Positions 31,097 to 40,036 of a DNA stretch of 64,000 bases are shown piece after piece (position 1 is the stretch's first letter; every line of letters starts with the position of its first letter). Position numbers and translations under genes: made by a program. The notes under the pieces were generated by a model, which had not been told where the DNA came from, ran no database searches, and saw nothing but the letters and a program-made list of their open reading frames with translations. Source of the stretch: Constrictibacter sp. MBR-5 (GTDB lineage: Bacteria > Pseudomonadota > Alphaproteobacteria > JAJUGE01); the NCBI RefSeq assembly GCF_040549485.1, contig NZ_JBEPTK010000003.1:434001-498000 (forward strand). Reading direction: 5' to 3'.

Positions 31097-32254
31097 TCAC
31101 CGCCGCTCCGGGCTCCTGTCCCGGATCGAGGCGCGGGCGGCTTCGATCGATACCTGCGCCTCTTCCAGGTCGCCGGGCCGCAGTGCCGGTGCCGCATGCG
31201 GCATGAGGCCGGGCGCCCCGTGGCAGAGCCGGGCAAAGACCGGGAAATGGTCCGATCCGAAGGCCGGCAGCGTCTCGAAATCGAGCAGCCCGAACGCCTC
31301 CTGGTACAGAATCTGGTCCAGGGGCCAGGAGATCAGCAGGTCGTCCGTCCGGAACGTGGGGTAGAAGCCACGGCCGATCCTCGGGTCCAGGAGGCCGCCG
31401 ATCCGGGCCGAGCGGCGGGTCGCCGGCTCCCACGGCACCGCGTTGAAATCGCCGGCGACGATCGTCGGCATCTTGGTCGACCGTGCTTCCAGTCCCGCGC
31501 TCAGCAGGTGCGCATCGCGCAGTGCGGTCGGCTGCGACCACGCCAGCGGCGGACGCGGATGCAGGCCCAGGAACTGCACCGTCACCCCGTTCGGCAAGTC
31601 GATCCCGGTGAAGAGGGTGGGCGTGTCCGCATCGAAGAGGAAACGGAACGCCGGGGAAGCCAGCCGCAGCTTCGAGAAAAGATGCATCCCGAAGGCCCCG
31701 TGGCTTTCGGGAATGTGCTGCACCGCCTCCGGGAATGTGGATCTCAGCGGCGACAGGCGCCGGTCCCACCAGCCGTCCGTCTCCATCACCAGCAGAACGT
31801 CCGGGTCGACGTCTTCGACCAGCCTCAGGAATTCCGAAGCGTCTTCGTTCCGCTTCTGGACGTTGGCGACCATCACGCTCAGCGTGCGCTCGGCGGGACA
31901 CTCCTCCACGCCCGCCGCCGCCTGCGCCGACAATCCCGTGTACGGATAGAGCTTATGGGCGTGGTAGCCGACCGCCGCCGCCGGCAGCACGACCGCCAGC
32001 AGCGCCGTCGTGCGGGCACGCTTTCCGGCGTGCCGGCCGAGCCCCAGGAGCGCCGCCAGCAGCAGGACGATGGCGGTCGCCAGCTGGAGTCGCGGGAAGT
32101 CCGCGTACCTCACCCACCAGGCATTGGTCTCGATCAGCGGCAGGAACGACACCGCGGTTGCGACCGCCAGCAGGCCCAGGATCACGAGCGGAAGGATCCG
32201 TCGGAGGATCAACCGCGACCAGCGGTGGCGTCCGCCGTCTTTCGAACCGACCAT
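31097..32254 (-). CDS. Membrane-anchored endonuclease/exonuclease/phosphatase (EEP) family protein
   Basis: 385 residues: three N-terminal transmembrane helices (about 15-38, 58-73, 82-98), then an EEP catalytic domain. Active-site motifs are all present: MVANVQ with Asn131, VMETD with Glu158, LGLHPRPP, VAGDFNAVPW and the terminal GSDHFPV. This three-helix plus EEP architecture is common in bacteria, with phosphodiesterase or lipid-phosphate activity suspected. The ribosome site AAGGGGAG precedes ATG 32254. Upstream lies a 14-bp tandem repeat that may regulate it. Confidence 0.85.
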   Translation of the reverse strand: MVGSKDGGRHRWSRLILRRILPLVILGLLAVATAVSFLPLIETNAWWVRYADFPRLQLATAIVLLLAALLGLGRHAGKRARTTALLAVVLPAAAVGYHAHKLYPYTGLSAQAAAGVEECPAERTLSVMVANVQKRNEDASEFLRLVEDVDPDVLLVMETDGWWDRRLSPLRSTFPEAVQHIPESHGAFGMHLFSKLRLASPAFRFLFDADTPTLFTGIDLPNGVTVQFLGLHPRPPLAWSQPTALRDAHLLSAGLEARSTKMPTIVAGDFNAVPWEPATRRSARIGGLLDPRIGRGFYPTFRTDDLLISWPLDQILYQEAFGLLDFETLPAFGSDHFPVFARLCHGAPGLMPHAAPALRPGDLEEAQVSIEAARASIRDRSPERR

Positions 32255-32263
32255 GACTCCCCT

Positions 32264-32336
32264 TCGTGCGCGAACCCGGTTGTGCGAACCTGGTTGTGCG
32301 AACCCGATTCTGCGGATCCCTCATGCGAACCTCATC
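32264..32336. repeat. 14-bp tandem repeats upstream of the EEP gene
   Basis: Three to five imperfect copies of a unit reading TGTGCGAACCYGGT on the plus strand lie 10-80 nt upstream of the EEP start codon, where its promoter should be. The first three copies are near-identical; later ones decay (CTGCGGATCC, ATGCGAACCT). They may be operator iterons or simple expansion. Confidence 0.5.
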
Positions 32337-32637
32337 GTGTTCGCCCTCGGCAACTCCAGCCGCACGCCTTTGTTCCTCGTGCTGCGCGTGTGCAGATGAA
32401 GCGGGCTGCGGCGTCCCACGCGCCGGCGCCGACCCTCCGCCGGCTGTTTTTGTCCGGCTCGCGTGAACTCTCTGCAGGCGGCAGGGTTGAACGCCGAACG
32501 GCGCCGCCTCGGGAGGTGATGCCGGCATCGGCTCGTGTCCGGTCCGCCACGTGTCCGGCCCGCCACGTGCCGGACCTGCCCCGCCGCCGCTCGATCGGGC
32601 GTCGCACCGCAAACCGCTACTTAGAGGACGGCAGGAC
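32337..32637. other. Intergenic region with no identified gene
   Basis: About 300 nt between divergent genes, holding the promoters of the EEP gene and of the downstream membrane protein. A short direct duplication (two CCACGTG-containing copies near 32550-32570) is visible. No RNA gene or hairpin terminator is apparent. Confidence 0.4.
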
Positions 32638-33687
32638 ATGAATGCAGCCCGCGTTACCAACGGCGGCACGATGTTGTCCGGCGATACGATGATCCGGCGC
32701 GTCTCATGGGGAGCGATCTTCGCCGGAACGGTCGTCGCGATGGCGCTGATGGTATTCTTCACCACGCTCGGCTTGGCGATCGGCGCGGCCGCCGTCGATC
32801 CGCTCTACGAGAGCGACCCTCTGTCCGGGATGGCGATCGGATCCGGAATCTACTTCATCATCACGCAGCTGATCGCGCTGGCGGTCGGCGGCTTTGTCGG
32901 CTCGCGGCTCGCAGGTATTCCGCGCACAGTCGCGTCCCTCCTCCACGGCGTCGCGGTCTGGGCGCTGGCGACGCTTCTCCTGGCATGGGCAGCGATCGCC
33001 GGCGGCGGTGCCCTTTTCGGGTCGGCCTCCACGATGATCGGCAATACGGCCCGTGGCGCCGCGAACGTGGCGCAGACGGTGGTGCCGGACGACCTCTCCT
33101 TTCCCGATTTCTCCGAAATCGCCTCTCAGATCTCCGCCGATGCGCTGCCGCCGGAGATCCGGCAGACGCTCGAGCAGAACAACATCACGCCGGCGCAATT
33201 GCGCCAGGAGGCGCGTGAGGCCTTCCGGAATGTCGTCAGCCAGCGGGAGCAGGAGCGTGCGATCCGCGTCCTGCGTGACGCGCTGACGGACGCGCTGCGG
33301 ACGCCGGGCGACATCGGCACCGACGTCAACGAGGCGGTCGACAGCTTGGTGGCGGGTCCGGATGCCGTTTTCTCGCAAGAGGATCGCCAGGAGGTGCTGA
33401 GCACCCTCGAGCGCCGCCTCGGCGTCACGCCGGAGCAGGCCGGACAGATCCTTCAGGCGACCGAGGCGCGCATCGAGGCAGCCGTCGAAGACGTCAGGCA
33501 GACGCTGGACCAGATCCAGCAGAAGGCCCTCGAGATGGCGCAGACCGCCGCGTCGGTGCTGGCGACCACCGCGACGTGGCTGACGATCGCTTCCCTGCTC
33601 GGTTTGGCCGCTGCGATGGGCGGCGCCGCCGCCGGCAGGCCGTGGGGCATCCTGGGCGATCGACGGGACAGCTACGACCGTTACTGA
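32638..33687 (+). CDS. Membrane protein with central helical domain
   Basis: 349 residues. Three N-terminal transmembrane helices are at about 22-50, 66-88 and 98-123, and a C-terminal one is near 300-330. They flank a roughly 160-residue soluble helical region with many Gln/Glu/Arg and recurring TLEQ/TLER motifs. Poly-Ala/Gly small-residue packing in the helices. It resembles a widespread family of proteobacterial membrane proteins without known function. AGGACGGCAGGAC precedes ATG 32638. Upstream neighbour of the LPG-synthase-like gene. Confidence 0.7.
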   Translation: MNAARVTNGGTMLSGDTMIRRVSWGAIFAGTVVAMALMVFFTTLGLAIGAAAVDPLYESDPLSGMAIGSGIYFIITQLIALAVGGFVGSRLAGIPRTVASLLHGVAVWALATLLLAWAAIAGGGALFGSASTMIGNTARGAANVAQTVVPDDLSFPDFSEIASQISADALPPEIRQTLEQNNITPAQLRQEAREAFRNVVSQREQERAIRVLRDALTDALRTPGDIGTDVNEAVDSLVAGPDAVFSQEDRQEVLSTLERRLGVTPEQAGQILQATEARIEAAVEDVRQTLDQIQQKALEMAQTAASVLATTATWLTIASLLGLAAAMGGAAAGRPWGILGDRRDSYDRY

Positions 33688-33712
33688 GACGGCGCGGAGG
33701 AGGGGGCCGCGG

Positions 33713-34621
33713 ATGGCTGCCCGTCTGCGGCGCCTCTCCATCCTGATCCCGCTGCTGATGCTGCCGCTCGGCCTGTGGCTGGGCTGGCGGACGTTCAGCG
33801 CGGCCGGCTGGGACGGCGTGGTGGGCTCGCTCGCCGCCATCGCCGGGCTCGACATCGGGCTCGCCTTCCTGTGTGCCGCCGCCAGCTATCTGTGCCTGAC
33901 CGGCTTCGACGCGCTCGCCCTGCGCCATGTCGGCCGGCCGCTCGCCTATCGCCGGGTGGCGCTCACCTCCTTCGTCGCCCTGTCCATCGGCCACAATGTC
34001 GGCGTCGCCGCTCTCAGCAGCGGCACCCTGCGCTGGCGCTTCTATTCGGGCTGGGGCGTCGGCGCCGTGGAGGTCGGGCAGGTGATCCTCTTCTGCGGCG
34101 TTACGGTCGCCCTCGGCCTGGTGTCGCTCGGTGGCGGCGCACTCCTGCTGCGGCCGGACCTGGGCCGCATGATCGGCGTGCCGCCCGGTGCCGCCGCCGC
34201 GGTCGGCGGCCTCTGCCTCGCCGCCGCCGCCGCCTATGTGCTGCTCGCCTGGCGGCTGCGCCGGCCGCTGCACATCCGCGGCTACGATTTCCGCCTGCCC
34301 ACCGTCGGCATCGCCGCGGCGCAGGTGGCGCTCGGCGCGGTCAACTTCGCCTTCGTCGCGGCCACCCTGTACCAGCTGCTCGGCCGGGGCGCGGCCTATG
34401 CGGACGTGGTCGGCGCCTACGTCCTCGGCAACCTCGCCGGGCTGGTCAGCCACGTGCCGGGCGGGCTCGGCGTGCTGGAATACGTCGTCGGCGCGCTCCT
34501 GTCCCAGGGCGACGTGGCCGGCGCCCTGATCCTGTTCCGGGTCGTCTACTTCCTGGTGCCGCTGCTGCTCGGCAGCACGCTGCTCGCCGCCGCCGAGCTC
34601 CACCGCTGGCGCAGCCGCTAG
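33713..34621 (+). CDS. UPF0104/lysylphosphatidylglycerol synthase-type membrane protein
   Basis: 302 residues with about eight transmembrane helices, matching the membrane (flippase-like) half of MprF without the aminoacyltransferase domain. The conserved LSIGHNVGVAALSSGTLRWR block (about 83-102) and a GLVSHVPGGLGVLE block (about 242-255) are both present. Such proteins are linked to lipid handling in the inner membrane. Strong ribosome site GGAGGAGGGGG. It overlaps the convergent phospholipase D gene by 4 nt. Confidence 0.85.
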   Translation: MAARLRRLSILIPLLMLPLGLWLGWRTFSAAGWDGVVGSLAAIAGLDIGLAFLCAAASYLCLTGFDALALRHVGRPLAYRRVALTSFVALSIGHNVGVAALSSGTLRWRFYSGWGVGAVEVGQVILFCGVTVALGLVSLGGGALLLRPDLGRMIGVPPGAAAAVGGLCLAAAAAYVLLAWRLRRPLHIRGYDFRLPTVGIAAAQVALGAVNFAFVAATLYQLLGRGAAYADVVGAYVLGNLAGLVSHVPGGLGVLEYVVGALLSQGDVAGALILFRVVYFLVPLLLGSTLLAAAELHRWRSR

Positions 34622-36060
34622 GTCCCCCGGCCCAGCCGCAGCCGCCGCCACGGCTGCAGATTGTCCCCCGTCCCGGACGGGTCGAGCAGGTGCAGCCGTC
34701 CCATCGCCCGGTCCATGAACGTCGGCCGCGGCACGTCGAAGGGACGCAGCCGCCGCCCGGTCGCCGGGTTCAGCTGATCGACGCAGGCGGTCAGGCTGCC
34801 GGTGCGCCACAGCGCGGCCTCCAACTCGCCCGCCCCGCGGCCCAGATGCTCGGTCAGCAGCCGGTCCAGCATGTGCCGCACGGCGGTCCGCCCATCCTCG
34901 TCGCGCACCTCCACGGCGATGTCGCATTCCGTGTCGAAGCCCATCGAGCGGTTGTTCAGGTTGGTCGAGCCCACCCGCAGCAGCCGGTCGTCGACCACCG
35001 TCACCTTGGAATGAACGATGATCGGCACGTCGCCGTCGGCCATCGCCGCGAAGGCGCGGAAGCGGCCGTGCCGGTCGGCCGCCTGCAGGCGGTGGATCAG
35101 GCTGTTGCGCGCATGGTCCATGGTCAGCCGGTCGGAGCGACCGCCGCTCTGCGCCGCGGTGACGACCACGACCTCCGGCCCGTCCGGCTCGGCCAGCCGC
35201 CGGGCCAGGGCGGCGCCGATCACCGGCGAGGTGAAATACTGGTTCTCCATGTAGATCCAGCGCCGCGCCGCCGCGATCGCCGCCAGGTGCAGCGCCTCCG
35301 CCTCGCGCACCGCCGGCCGCCCGTCGCGCGCCGGCTCCGTCCGCGCGATCCCCACCGCGACGTCGTGCATGTCGGGGACCAGATCCTCCGGCCACGGATC
35401 CTCCGCCCCGGCGGTCTCCAGCGCCAGCGTCTCGCCCGTCGCGCGCCGCCAGCGTTCGCGCACCACGTCGGCCAGGGCGACCGCCGCCGGCCCGTCGACC
35501 GCCATCATCACGTCGTGGCGCGGGCCGTAGATCGCGTTCTCCCGGCTGCGCCGGCGCGGGTCGCGCGGCAGGTGCCGTGGCGTGTCCCATCGGTTGCGCG
35601 AGAAGTCCGACCCGCCGCAGAAGGCGACCGCGTCGTCGACGACCAGGATCTTCTGGTGGTGCGAGGCGCCGAACGGGTGGCCGCCGTCCAGGCGGAAGTC
35701 CAGGTTGCCGCGCGGCAGGGCCGCCGCCGCCTGCCGCGGCCCTGAGCGGCGCTGGATGCGGAAGGCGAAGGCCATGTCCCAGATCAGGATGCGCACCCGC
35801 AGTTCCGGCCGCCGCGCCAGCAGCCGGCGCATCAGCTCATGGAATTGTTCCGCCTCGGCGCCGCCGGCGGGCCCCAGCCGCATCTCGGCGTCGAAGTCCC
35901 AGCCGACCAGCAGGATCGACCGCCGCGCCCGCTCCATCGCCGCCCGCATCGCCGCGAAATAGGCGGCCCCGTCCGGCAGCATCGCCGCCCGCCGCGCCCG
36001 TTCCACCCGCCAGCAGGTCGCCCCCGGCCGGAGCAGTCCCGTTTCGCGCGCCTCCGCCAT
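34618..36060 (-). CDS. Phospholipase D / cardiolipin synthase-like protein
   Basis: 480 residues with two HKD motifs: HHQKILVVDD (H135, K137, D142) and VHSKVTVVDD (H350, K352, D357), each followed by the GS/N element. This identifies a two-domain PLD-superfamily phosphatidyltransferase or phospholipase of the ClsB type, with no transmembrane helices. Substrates are phospholipids at the membrane surface. Being tail-to-tail with an LPG-synthase-like lipid protein suggests a lipid-remodelling locus (inference). Confidence 0.9.
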   Translation of the reverse strand: MAEARETGLLRPGATCWRVERARRAAMLPDGAAYFAAMRAAMERARRSILLVGWDFDAEMRLGPAGGAEAEQFHELMRRLLARRPELRVRILIWDMAFAFRIQRRSGPRQAAAALPRGNLDFRLDGGHPFGASHHQKILVVDDAVAFCGGSDFSRNRWDTPRHLPRDPRRRSRENAIYGPRHDVMMAVDGPAAVALADVVRERWRRATGETLALETAGAEDPWPEDLVPDMHDVAVGIARTEPARDGRPAVREAEALHLAAIAAARRWIYMENQYFTSPVIGAALARRLAEPDGPEVVVVTAAQSGGRSDRLTMDHARNSLIHRLQAADRHGRFRAFAAMADGDVPIIVHSKVTVVDDRLLRVGSTNLNNRSMGFDTECDIAVEVRDEDGRTAVRHMLDRLLTEHLGRGAGELEAALWRTGSLTACVDQLNPATGRRLRPFDVPRPTFMDRAMGRLHLLDPSGTGDNLQPWRRLRLGRGT

Positions 36061-36189
36061 CCGCCGTTCCGCTCCGTGCCCGCGCGCCCTCCCTGGCCGC
36101 GCTCCCGCGTGGAGGAACGCCGTGCGGGCCGGATCGGCACCGATATCTTCGTAGCGAGCGGCAGCCCGGCGGGTTCACGCCGGCCGGCC

Positions 36190-37326
36190 TCACGCGTCGC
36201 GCAGCATCTCGCGCGCGATCACCAGCTGCATGATCTGGCTCGTCCCCTCGAACAGGCGCAGCAGCCGCGCGTCGCGGAACAGGCGCTCGACGGGCGTGTC
36301 GTTCATGTAGCCGTAGCCGCCGTGCAGCTGCACCGCGCGGTCGGCGATCCGCCACACGGCCTCGGTCGCGAAATATTTGGCGCTGGCGGCGTCGCGGGTG
36401 ACGGGCTCGCCGGCGTCGCGCCGCGCCGCCGTCGCCTCGACCAGGGCGCGCGCCGCCGCCAGTTCCGCCTCGCTGTCGGCCAGCATCGCCTGGATCAGCT
36501 GGAAGGACGCAATCGGCTCGCCGAACTGGCGGCGGGTGCGGGCGTAGGCCAGCATCTCCTCGACCAGCCGCCGGCCCAATCCCACCGCCACCGCCGCGAT
36601 GTGCAGCCGCCCGTCGTCCAGCGCCTTCATCGCCGTGTTGAAGCCGCGGCCGATGCCGGCCTCGCCGCCCAGCACGGCGTCCGCCGGCACGCGGCAGCCG
36701 TCGAACGACACGTCCGCCACCTGCGCGCCGCGCTGTCCCATCTTCTTCCACGGCGGGGCCACCGTGATGCCCGGCGTGTCCGCCGGCACCAGGAACGCCG
36801 TCACCCTCTCATCCGTCCGCGCCATCACCACGAACAGCCCGGCGTGCGGCGCGTTCGAGACGAAGCGCTTCGACCCGTCGATCACCCAATGGTCGCCGTC
36901 GCGCCGCGCCCGGCTCTTCAGCGCCTTGGCGTCGGAGCCGCTGTCCGGCTCGGTCAGGCAGAAGGAGACGATGGTCTCGCCGCGCGCGATCCGCGGCAGC
37001 CAGTGCGTCTTCTGCGCCTCGGTGCCGTCCAGCAGGATCGCCTTGCCGCCGACGCCCACCGTCGTGCCGATCAGCGAGCGGAAGGTCGGCGAGGCGCGGC
37101 AGAACTCGAACAGGAAGCGCACCTCCTCGCTGCGGCTCAGGCCCAGCCCGCCGTGCGCCTCCGGGATGGTCAGCCCGAACAGCCCCATCTCGCGCATCGC
37201 CCGCTGCGCGGCCGGCGGAATGTCGCCGGTCCGGTCGGCCTCGGCCTCGGCCGGGATCAGCACCCCGTCCACCAGCCGCCGCGTCGCCTCCAGCAGCAGC
37301 GAAAACGTCTCCGCATCCAGCGCCAT
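36190..37326 (-). CDS. Acyl-CoA dehydrogenase
   Basis: 378 residues with the three-domain ACAD structure. FAD/acyl binding motifs are SFCLTEPDSGSDAKALK (about 120-136) and WVIDGSKRFVSNAP; the C-terminal domain ends HGGYGYMNDTPVERLFRDAR and RLFEGTSQIMQ. The catalytic base is Glu360 in FEGTS. The enzyme makes 2-enoyl-CoA and passes electrons to ETF. ATG 37326 was chosen for normal length; upstream sequence contains the dispersed repeat. Confidence 0.92.
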   Translation of the reverse strand: MALDAETFSLLLEATRRLVDGVLIPAEAEADRTGDIPPAAQRAMREMGLFGLTIPEAHGGLGLSRSEEVRFLFEFCRASPTFRSLIGTTVGVGGKAILLDGTEAQKTHWLPRIARGETIVSFCLTEPDSGSDAKALKSRARRDGDHWVIDGSKRFVSNAPHAGLFVVMARTDERVTAFLVPADTPGITVAPPWKKMGQRGAQVADVSFDGCRVPADAVLGGEAGIGRGFNTAMKALDDGRLHIAAVAVGLGRRLVEEMLAYARTRRQFGEPIASFQLIQAMLADSEAELAAARALVEATAARRDAGEPVTRDAASAKYFATEAVWRIADRAVQLHGGYGYMNDTPVERLFRDARLLRLFEGTSQIMQLVIAREMLRDA

Positions 37327-37403
37327 GCCGCCCCGACTCCCACCCGTTCGCCGGCGCCAGGATGAACCCGCCGCCCCCGAAACGCCATCGCCCCCCAATG
37401 CCG

Positions 37404-37447
37404 CACCTTCCCGGCTGGAGCGAAGCGGAACGCCGGGACCCAGAGCC
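37404..37447. repeat. Second copy of the CCTTCCCGG repeat (single arm)
   Basis: About 44 bp matching the left arm at 17803-17849: ACCTTCCCGGCTGGAGCGAA and then CGGAACGCCGGGACCCAG. Only one arm is present here. It lies between the acyl-CoA dehydrogenase start and the selenoprotein gene. Confidence 0.6.
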
Positions 37448-37534
37448 CACGCACGGGCAGCAGCCGCATGTTGCAGCCGCCCCCGGTTCGCTCTTCAATG
37501 GATGGGTTCGCACAAGAAGAAGCGGAGGATCGCC

Positions 37535-38413
37535 ATGCCAGCCCAGGCTCACGACCAGGCTTCGGGGCCGCCCGTCCCCTACATGGAGCGGACGCGGCTC
37601 TACTATCGCGCCCTCGGCTATGCCAACGACTATGTCTGGGCGCACCACGACGACGTGCCGTTCGCGCGCCCCGAAAAGCCGGTGGCGGATATGACCGTGG
37701 CGCTGATCTGCACCGCCGGGCCGGGCGATCGCTCGCACCGCGACGCGCGCAACCGCAAGCAGGTGTGGAGCGGATCGGTCGACCATCCGCCGGCGACCTT
37801 CGACACCGACGTCGCCTGGGACAAGGAGTCGACCCACACCGACGACCGCGAGACCTTCCTGCCGATCGACGCCGCGCGGCGGCTGGTGGCCGAGGGCACG
37901 CTCGGCGCGCTGGCGGCGCACTTCCACGCGGCCCCCACCGACTACAGCCAGCAGAAGACGATCGGCCAGGACGCGCCCGAGATCCTGCGGCGCCTGCGCG
38001 AAGACGGCGCCGACGCCGCGATCCTCACCGCGCTCTGACCCGTCTGCCACCAGACCGTGAGTCTGGCCGCACGGCATCTCGAGGCGAACGGCATCCCGAC
38101 GGTGGTCCTGGGCTCGGCGCGCGACATCGTCGAGCATTGCGGCGTGCCGCGCTTCCTCTTCACGGACTTTCCGCTCGGCAACCCCTGCGGCCATCCGTGG
38201 GACGCGGACATGCAGACGGAGATCCTGCGCCGCGCCCTGCACCTGCTCGACACCGCGACCGGCCCGCGCACTACCGTCCGTGCGCCGTTCGACTGGAAGT
38301 CCGACGACCCCGACTGGCGCGACCGCTACAACCGCGTTCGCCCGGAAGACCGCGAGCGACTGCGTGCCATCGGCGACGCCCGCCGCAAGGCGCGAGGCCA
38401 GGCGCCCGCGTAG
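37535..38413 (+). CDS. Glycine/betaine/sarcosine/D-proline reductase selenoprotein B family protein with in-frame UGA (Sec168)
   Basis: Read through TGA at 38036-38038, the frame gives 292 residues. Residues 1-167 (…DGADAAILTAL) and 169-292 (PVCHQTVSLAARHLE, GIPTVVLGSARDIVEHCG, FTDFPLGNPCGHP) form one continuous protein of the GrdB-related family. The UGA falls exactly at the redox motif, giving U-P-V-C. A 17-nt hairpin starts 11 nt after UGA, the geometry known for bacterial SECIS elements. ATG 37535 has a GCGGAGGAT site. Probably a Sec-containing reductase or peroxidase-like enzyme. If the genome lacks Sec machinery it would be a broken gene. Confidence 0.8.
38036..38066 (+). promoter_or_regulatory. 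Selenocysteine UGA codon and bacterial SECIS-like hairpin
   Basis: After TGA (38036-38038) come 11 nt, then CCAGAC (38050-38055), loop CGTGA (38056-38060) and GTCTGG (38061-38066). The 6-bp stem is perfect, the loop is 5 nt, and G is among its first two bases. These features match the described bacterial SECIS rules and the 11 + 17 nt geometry of E. coli fdhF. SelB would bind here to insert Sec. Confidence 0.75.
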
Positions 38414-38433
38414 GGGCGGGGCTTGCCCCGCCC
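38414..38433 (+). terminator. GC hairpin just after the selenoprotein stop
   Basis: GGGCGGGG and CCCCGCCC around a CTTG loop form a very stable 8-bp stem directly after the TAG stop. There is no U-run, so it may act as a weak terminator or mRNA 3'-end protector. Confidence 0.35.
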
Positions 38434-38585
38434 TAGGCCGCCGCAAGACTTCGGCGCATGGCAGCCCCGCGGCACCGCGGGCGCTCGGCCGCTTCCCTTT
38501 TGCCGCGCCGGGACCGTACGATCGCGTCCGACCTTCCGACGCGCAGGCGTCACCCCCGCAACGCCTCATCGCCGGATCGGACCCC

Positions 38586-39785
38586 ATGACCATCAGCGCC
38601 CCGGCCTTGTCCACCCGGCAGGCCGCCCTGCCCGTGCTGGTCGCACTCAGCGTCACGCACCTGCTGAACGACATGATCCAGTCGCTGATCCCGGCGATCT
38701 ATCCGATCATCAAGGACGCCTACGGGCTCGACTTCGTGCAGATCGGGCTGATCACGCTGACCTTCCAGATCTCGGCGTCGCTGCTCCAGCCGGTGGTCGG
38801 CATGTACACCGACAAGCACCCGATGCCCTATTCCATGGTCGTCGGCATGGGCTTCACGCTGGCCGGCCTGCTGGGGCTGGCGCATGCCGGCAGCTACGGC
38901 TTCCTGCTGGTCTCGGCGGCGTGCGTCGGCATCGGCTCGTCGATCTTCCATCCGGAGGCGACGCGCATGGCGCGCAACGCCTCGGGCGGCCGCCACGGCT
39001 TCGCCCAGGGCATCTTCCAGGTCGGCGGCCAGGCCGGCGGCGCGCTCGGGCCGCTGCTCGCCGCCTTCATCATCGTGCCGCGCGGCCAGGAGAGCCTGGG
39101 CTGGTTCTCCGGTGCCGCCCTGGTCGCGATGGTGCTGATGGTGTGGACGGCGGGCCGCTATGCGCCCTTCGCACCGCGCCGGCTGGCGAAGGGACAGGTG
39201 GGCCACGCCGCCGAGGCGCCCGCGCCGATCACGGCCGGCGCCGTCGGCGCCATCGTCGTGCTGATCATCCTGCTGTTCTCGAAGAGCGCCTACTCGTCCA
39301 GCTTCACCTCGTTCTACACCTTCTACCTGATGGGCAAGTTCGACGTGTCCGTCCAGTTCTCGCAGGTGATGCTGTTCCTGTTCCTGGTCTCCTCGGCGGC
39401 CGGCGCCCTGGGCGGCGGCATGCTGGGCGACCGGATCGGCCGCAACCGAATCATCTGGTTCTCGATCCTGGGGGCGCTGCCGTTCACGCTGGCACTGCCC
39501 TATGCCGACCTGTTCTGGACCGGCGTGCTGACGGTGATCATCAACCTGATCATGTCCAGCGCCTTCGCCGCAATCCTGATCTACGCCATCGAGCTGCTGC
39601 CCGGCCGCATCGGCCTGGTCGGCGGCTTCTTCTACGGCCTGTCCTTCGGCCTGGGCGGCATCGCCGCGGCGATCCTGGGCCAGGCGGCCGACCAGTACGG
39701 CATCGAGACGGTCTACCGTATCTGCTCCTTCCTGCCCGCCATCGGCCTGCTCGCGTATTTCCTGCCGCGGCTGCGGAGCGCGTGA
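38586..39785 (+). CDS. MFS transporter, fosmidomycin resistance (Fsr)-like
   Basis: 399 residues with 12 transmembrane helices and Fsr-type motifs: SVTHLLNDMIQSLIPAIYPI at the start, GSSIFHPEATRMARNASGGR (about 120-139) and GIFQVGGQAGGALGPLL. The central loop is short and ends in RRLAKGQVGHAAEAP. Fsr-like exporters move antibiotics or small phosphonates outward with proton exchange. The ribosome site is poor, and the gene lies 170 nt after the selenoprotein gene, with a hairpin in between. Confidence 0.85.
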   Translation: MTISAPALSTRQAALPVLVALSVTHLLNDMIQSLIPAIYPIIKDAYGLDFVQIGLITLTFQISASLLQPVVGMYTDKHPMPYSMVVGMGFTLAGLLGLAHAGSYGFLLVSAACVGIGSSIFHPEATRMARNASGGRHGFAQGIFQVGGQAGGALGPLLAAFIIVPRGQESLGWFSGAALVAMVLMVWTAGRYAPFAPRRLAKGQVGHAAEAPAPITAGAVGAIVVLIILLFSKSAYSSSFTSFYTFYLMGKFDVSVQFSQVMLFLFLVSSAAGALGGGMLGDRIGRNRIIWFSILGALPFTLALPYADLFWTGVLTVIINLIMSSAFAAILIYAIELLPGRIGLVGGFFYGLSFGLGGIAAAILGQAADQYGIETVYRICSFLPAIGLLAYFLPRLRSA

Positions 39786-40036
39786 AGGGGCAGTGGTAAA
39801 AATTGCGCCGGGCGGGGGTCTGCAAGTCATCTGCGCCGGTTGCGGCTGGACCACGCTCCTCTGTCGGCTAAACTCATAAACTCAATGGACGGCTAACGCA
39901 TATCGGTGTTCACCGCATTGCCTGGGTATGGCGCGAAGTTTTCAGTTGCCCGCGAATAAAATGCCGGTAATTGCCCAGATATAAATGTTTTATTCTATGT
40001 CAAATTCAGGATCAGGTGACAAAACTGGAGACTTCA
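39786..40036. other. AT-rich leader of the second low-GC island
   Basis: 250 nt marking the change from GC-rich core to low-GC island. From about 39930 it is rich in A/T (AATAAAATG, ATATAAATGTTTTATTC) and probably contains the promoter of the TrlF-like gene. No integrase or clear repeat is seen. Confidence 0.45.

Noticed and set aside
37535-38038. Reading the selenoprotein's first half as a complete gene or pseudogene
   Set aside because: The second half continues in the same frame right after TGA, the family motif spans the codon, and a SECIS-like hairpin is at the expected distance.
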